Shown in pieces: positions 59,200 to 64,000 of a DNA stretch of 64,000 nucleotides. Each line of letters opens with the position of its first letter. Position 1 is the first letter of the stretch. Under the pieces are notes generated by a model that saw nothing but the letters and a program-made list of their open reading frames with translations, searched no databases and was not told the DNA's origin. The stretch comes from Hydractinia symbiolongicarpus (Eukaryota; Cnidaria; Hydrozoa; Anthoathecata; Hydractiniidae): assembly GCF_029227915.1 (NCBI RefSeq), contig NC_079878.1, positions 10,414,001 through 10,478,000 on the forward strand. The letters are read 5' to 3'. The translations under genes were made by a program, and so were the position numbers.

Positions 59200-60196
59200 A
59201 AAATTATTAATATGTTCAAAGGACGGACTTAAACCAAACCGATCACCATATGCAAAACTATTTCATGCATGGATATAAATACACAGATATACTGAAGTTA
59301 TTGAAGAAGTACCACAGTTATTGTATGAGTATCAGGACACTTCATCGCAAGCTTAGACTTAAACGTTTGTGCAGAAAAAAGTTAGTTGTAAACTCCACGA
59401 TACTTCCCCAAGATGTTTAGAAAAGTTTAAATGTTAAACAGCGTTTTTTTCAGGAGGTAAACAGTGCAGCGGTAACTTAATCCGTGTAGTGCTTCAGGTC
59501 TTTGATCCCAAAGGTGTTGAACTAAGAAAAAAGCATATATTGAAGCGCAGAAAGTATTTCAACTCTGTTCCGAATGATTGTTGCCACATAGATGGCAGCG
59601 GTAAATTGAAGCCGTTCGGTTTTTGTATGTGGGCATAGATGGCTTCAGTCAAAAATGTTATGGTGAATGGTATCTGAATCCAATAAAGTTTTTAAATAAT
59701 ATATAATAAAAAAATTTCCGTATTATCTAGCTGCTCTTCAAGGAATTTCTGGATCGCAAAGAAGATAAAAAGAGACAGAGGGACTGAAAGCATTCATGTT
59801 TGTAATGATCAAAGATTTTTAAGAAGAAGGTATAGTAGTTGCCTGCTAGAGATAAAGGTTTTCAATATGGAAAATCCCTCAGCGTATCGAAACATGGTGG
59901 TCTTTTCTTAAAAGAGATTTGCTGGGAAGACTAGGTAAACTATTTCAAAGATTTACGAGATTCCAGTTCGTATGGCAGTAGCGATATAGTGATAAACGAT
60001 CTGAAATTTTGCTTTCAATGTTGTCTGCAATCTAAGTTAGATGAACTGAGTGGATTCTGCAATAACCACACAATACGGAACTCTAAAGACGCACGCGGTC
60101 CTCACGATCGTCCAAAGATTAAGTATGAACTACTGTTAGGGTCTTTATTACAATCGTGTAAATCTTTCAGCCAATATATAAGAAAACGTTTCTAAT
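59200..60196 (+). pseudogene. rve/DDE-type integrase-like protein of a transposon, broken
   Basis: Pieces in changing frames follow one another in the order of a known integrase-core family. YTDILKLLKKYHSYCMSIRT and LHRKLRLKRLCRKK (a helix-turn-helix-like N-terminal part, 59275-59375) come first. VLQVFDPKGVELRKKHILKR (59490-59550) and CCHIDGSGKLKPFGF (59580-59625, with the first catalytic Asp expected in HID) follow. RIETWWSFLKRDLLGRL (59885-59935, with the Glu of the triad likely in RIE) and a C-terminal part with NDLKFCFQCCLQSKLDELSG (59993-60060) complete it. Several stops and frameshifts interrupt it, and the region of the second Asp is unreadable. Similar proteins in animal genomes derive from DNA transposons. 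Confidence 0.6.
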
Positions 60197-60321
60197 AAAA
60201 TCATCTTTCTTTTCATAAAAAAAACTAGAAGCAAAAAACTGGCTACAGCATCAAAAATATCAAATCATAAAATGTCTTCGGGACACATAAAATTCTAACA
60301 TAATATCAACAAAATATTACC

Positions 60322-62095
60322 TCAAAAGATAAAAAAATTAAACAGTGGCTGACACAAAAAACCTTTTATTTTCTGTTTGAAACCACCAATAGGTATTCGA
60401 TCACAGCCCATACAAAACATTAAAAAAAGTTTCGGCTCAAAACTACCAATATCTATTTTTCTATTTTTGTCAACTTTTGCAGCATCTGAAAGTGCTAGTT
60501 TTAGTTCTAACATTGAATCATCTTCTTGTTGTGCTTTAATAGAACCTAACTCAGATTCTACGACGCACTTTACATTTCTAAGGATTTAATAAATTGTTAA
60601 CTTCTGCAATACGCTACATACAGCTAAAATCTCCTGCCTCAATCTGACTTATCATAAATTTCAAAGCAGCATCCTTCACTTCGTTAATATTGGAAATAGC
60701 ATAGACAATTAAGGGATGGAGGCATTCAGGTCCACGACTAGCTGTCAATATAGAAACACCTGAAACTTGTGCCAGTTTGTATTATAGTCTCAAATGAAGT
60801 TTGTCAGATGCGGCACTAGGCAACAACGAAAATGAAAAACAAAAAAAAACAACTTCAATTCGCAAATTGTGCCATAGATAAACACAAGAATTCACGATAT
60901 GGACCTCCCTTATCCTCCCCACGTTCACCACAATACCGTGCATTAACATGTTGACATGACAAGTTAAAACTAAAATTTGTCGAAACATAACACTTCAGAA
61001 TTGATGATGAATCCTTTGCAATTATCTCCTTGAATACACGTTTATCGCTATTTTTTAAGTAATCTTCCTGGTATTCCTTATTTTTTCAGGTTTCAGTGTT
61101 TTAAATGGTGAAGACGTTGATGCCTCTTCATGCAGAAACTGTTAAACCTAAAATGCGTGGAAAATAAATTCAACTACATACAAAGCACTAAGTTCAATAT
61201 ATAAGATTTGCTTAAAAATGGTATAAAACACTGCCTTTAAAGTACATTCTAAGATTTTTAAACTTGCTACGCAGATTCCATTTTTTAAAATCAACTTTCA
61301 CATAAATATGTGAACTAAGCCCTTACCCCATCATTTCTAAATTCCTCCATGGAATCATCCTCTAGTCTTTGCTCATCAGGAAATAGAATATTAAATTTCT
61401 ATTTATTCTATACTGTAACAGGTCCAATATGGGAAAAGGTTAGAGTTTATAGTAGAAGTGTGATTTTGAAATTTGAAATATATTTTTTTTAATTGTACAT
61501 GATATTCATTGAATTATCGAAATACCAGTACATTATCTCCGTTTCACTCTTTGCAATAAAAACATGATAATAATGCAACTCTGAACGTACACCAAAGTCT
61601 TTAAGACTAACAGTGCCAGATGAAGTCAAAACTACAGGCTGTTTTGATTGAACCATATTCAGTATACATCATATGTACATGTTGAAGGTTATCAGCTTAA
61701 ATTTTTCAGGTAGCATACATAAACTACCCACCCAGTCATACACAGCAGCCATTTTCTCTAAAGAATGAAATAATCTAATCTTTGAACCCACTGTCACATG
61801 TTAAATACAGCATCAGATAATAGAGGCTCTGATTGGAGCCTAGACCTTCTGGTTCCAAAAGAGCTTTCGGTCAGATCTCTTGATCTTTTTCATTTTTCTT
61901 TTTTCTTGTCTTCTTCTGATCAGTTTTCAATGACAAATCATTTTCATTTTGACATTCCTTCCTTAAATTTTGTCTTTCAATGTTACTGCCTAAGAGCTGA
62001 CTGCCTCCCATTAGGAGTTTGTGAATTCATGGATCTGGAACAAAATGACAAATCATCATCACTGATCGGAATTGGTAATGAATGTAGTTGTAGTT
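60322..62095 (-). pseudogene. HECT-domain E3 ligase-like relic
   Basis: Reading the minus strand from 62095 down, DDLSFCSRSMNSQTPNGRQS and ENDLSLKTDQKKTRKKK are decayed charged segments. At 60785-60605 comes LAQVSGVSILTASRGPECLH, then PLIVYAISNINEVKDAALKF. At 60513-60330 comes KNRKIDIGSFEPKLFLMFCM, then GCDRIPIGGFKQKI. The G-P-x-x-L-HP element and the [F/G]C-x-GCDRIPIGGF element resemble the central and C-terminal lobes of HECT ligases (the latter matches the T/G-x-x-RxPxGGF consensus). The catalytic cysteine region near the C-terminus is not identified. Stops between pieces show decay. It lies convergent with the integrase relic and may have come with a composite transposon. Confidence 0.5.
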
Positions 62096-62099
62096 TGTA

Positions 62100-63150
62100 A
62101 TTTATATCAAAATCATCTGATTTATCATGACAGTCCAAGCATTTTAGATAGATTATCTTGTGTAGTTCCTTTTCGAGTTTGCAAATATATTCGTATATGT
62201 GTCAATATAAACATTGTTTCGACTACTCTTCCACAGTAGAACTCCAGCTTATTGGTGAACCACTGAAATTACAAATCTTTTGAGTTAACGAAGAAAGTGA
62301 TCCTAGATGACTTTTACCACCAGGAAAAAATAAATTCAGAGCAATTTTCGATATACTACTCTACTTGTCAGTTTTATCAACGTTTTTTGTCACCTATAAC
62401 ACCATCTTATCATTATCAAAATAATGCTAATTAGGAAGAAAATCAACTTTTTTCTACGTGGCAAGGTTTAATTTGCAGCTTTATGCAGAAAATAAAAGTA
62501 CAAAAGATTACTAGCTGACAGACCCAGTTTCGCCCATGCCTTTTAGAGATAAAAAAATTTTTCCCAAAATGTCGCAGATTTTTAATTTATTCACTTCAAG
62601 TTTATTTTTTTTCTTTTGGTTGCCATAAAAAATATAATGTATCAGATCCGTTTTATCATTGAATGCACCTTTATCCGATCTAATTTCAGAAAATTAAATG
62701 TGCAATAACTTCATTAAAAAAGTAAAGTTATTGACTTGAAACTTCATGCAGTACTTTTAGACCAATGGGATAAAGAAAATTTTGCATGAGGCATAGAAAA
62801 TTTACACAGGTTTTTGAGGAATAGTGAAAACCTATAAATTTTAAGCAAAAATGAAAAACATCAGAGGATTTTTGATAAAAGAATTCTTGTTTGGCCTATA
62901 AACAGGCTATGAAGAGATTTCAGACGAGTCGAAAACCATAAAACTTTAACATACACTTTGATTGAGCGGTCAACCTGGGAAATGGTTAAATACAGGATCT
63001 TAAAATTGCGGTAGATATTCAACAGCTGTCCACTGTGATATCTTATCTCAAGGCAATGGACATAAAGGAATCACAGGTCAAAACTGGGTTCAAAACGAGT
63101 AGTTTACATAATGTTCTTTCCGTTAAAAGAGCCACCACTGCAATAATAAT
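62100..63150. other. no gene; possible repeat start GCTGACAGACCCAGTTTCGC near 62514
   Basis: GCTGACAGACCCAGTTTCGCC resembles the opening words of dispersed invertebrate repeats, but no other copy is in the window. The remainder is AT-rich without recognised features. Confidence 0.3.
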
Positions 63151-63155
63151 TAAAA

Positions 63156-63690
63156 CTAGTCGATAAAGTCCGTGGAAGAATCCACTTAGGCAGGATAAAA
63201 ATGGAAAAGAAGCATCATTTGAATTTTAATGACGCCAGCAACCCATCCACCAAAGAAAATTGGAACCTTGTTTTCACGTCACCAATGGCATGTCAAAACC
63301 AAAATTCTTTTTTTAGAAATTTCTATACACGTTGCCTTCATCGTACTGATCTTGGAGCGCTGAACAAGAAAATATATAGGATCAAGTACTTTTGACAAAC
63401 GGTTGCAGAGATATTAGGCTTTAAAGATTTTTTGATGACGTCATCAACTCGTTCATTCCGAAACGGATTTGGGGACCCAGGTTTGGGAAATTTACCCAAA
63501 TTGGTCCCTGGTGGTACCTAGTTATCCACGCTGTGAAAAATCATTGACGTCACCAGCTCGTTTCCAAGTTATTTAGCCTCAAAATTTTAGGTGCATTGTA
63601 ATGCTTTCATTAATTTAATCTTATGTATTAATTCCCTTGCGTGAGTCCAAGACACGAAAATCACGGGTTACTTTTTTATGACGTGGCGTT
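63156..63690 (-). mobile_element. non-autonomous Helitron, family B, 3' end intact
   Basis: On the minus strand it ends GTGGATTCTTCCACGG hairpin, then ACTTTATCGACTAG at 63156, followed by T. The rest matches 50514-51093 and, beyond about 63450, 466-795 (GAAACGGATTTGGGGACCC, ACCCAAATTGGTCC and TTCCAAGTTATTTAGCCTC). The 5' TC terminus was not located; the limit is approximate. Confidence 0.65.
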
Positions 63691-64000
63691 ACGCTAAAAT
63701 TTACCAAGTTAAAAAAAAACCTAAAGCAAACCTAAACCTACGATGATATAACATTACAAGGAGAATTGATTGAAAATGTATCAAATAATTGTAATCCAAT
63801 TTATGAAGCGAAGTTTAGTAGTCGAAGTAAAAATTGATTGAATTTCATCCAGAGAACGCTAGCAAGCTACCTGCTGAGAAAGCGGAAGAAATCAGGTGTG
63901 TTGTTTAGATTATTTAGGAGTGAAATGAATTTGGGTGCATAACGATATTTTAGCCGTTTATTTCAGAGCTAAATTTTTCCTTAGTATTACGTTTGTTGTT

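Noticed and set aside
60377-60589. 70-codon plus-strand ORF
   Set aside because: It is the antisense shadow of the HECT-like relic on the minus strand.
61798-62100. 100-codon plus-strand ORF
   Set aside because: The minus strand reads better as charged fragments belonging to the HECT-like relic.

Overview
This is AT-rich eukaryotic (animal) DNA with almost no intact coding sequence. Long introns or intergenic DNA, TATA and splice signals, a tRNA-derived SINE, Helitrons, pogo-like elements and many MITEs fit an invertebrate metazoan. The mix of repeats and the style of the secreted cystine-knot protein suggest a cnidarian, probably a hydrozoan. That assignment is inference; there is no rRNA or mitochondrial marker here.

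One gene looks intact: a secreted DAN/CTCK cystine-knot protein (coding exon 28637-29062, plus strand). Good splice signals suggest a noncoding exon at 26644-26733 and a TATA-driven first exon near 20289-20344. Everything else that resembles protein is broken: a Helitron Rep/helicase N-terminal half (4262-6188), a METTL27-like methyltransferase (57500-58099, minus), an rve/DDE-type integrase (59200-60196, plus), a HECT E3 ligase relic (60322-62095, minus), and exon-like pieces of an unrecognised or transposase-like gene on the minus strand (17460-18952 and 22498-22570).

The rest is repeats. Two short Helitron families, with ends TCTATA...CTAG and a 3' hairpin, occur at 466-1008, 8952-9207, 49320-51720, 56488-56851 and 63156-63690. 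Several are joined exactly head to tail. MITEs with readable ends include a TWA-duplicating family (36377-37043, 49480-50228, perhaps 47838-48501), an element with an 8-bp duplication (32241-33313), a CCTTAT...ATAAGG group (11770-12360, 35664-36170, 53314-53738) and pogo-like ends (1241, 9527, 51733).

Beneath these lies a layer of old local duplications. Blocks near 11.6-12.8, 21.1-21.8, 31.85-33.4, 37.94-38.34, 45.0-46.8 and 54.3-54.65 kb are paralogous. In one case the paralogue preserves the empty site of a transposon insertion. All coordinates of decayed elements are approximate. The paralogies were read by eye and need alignment.
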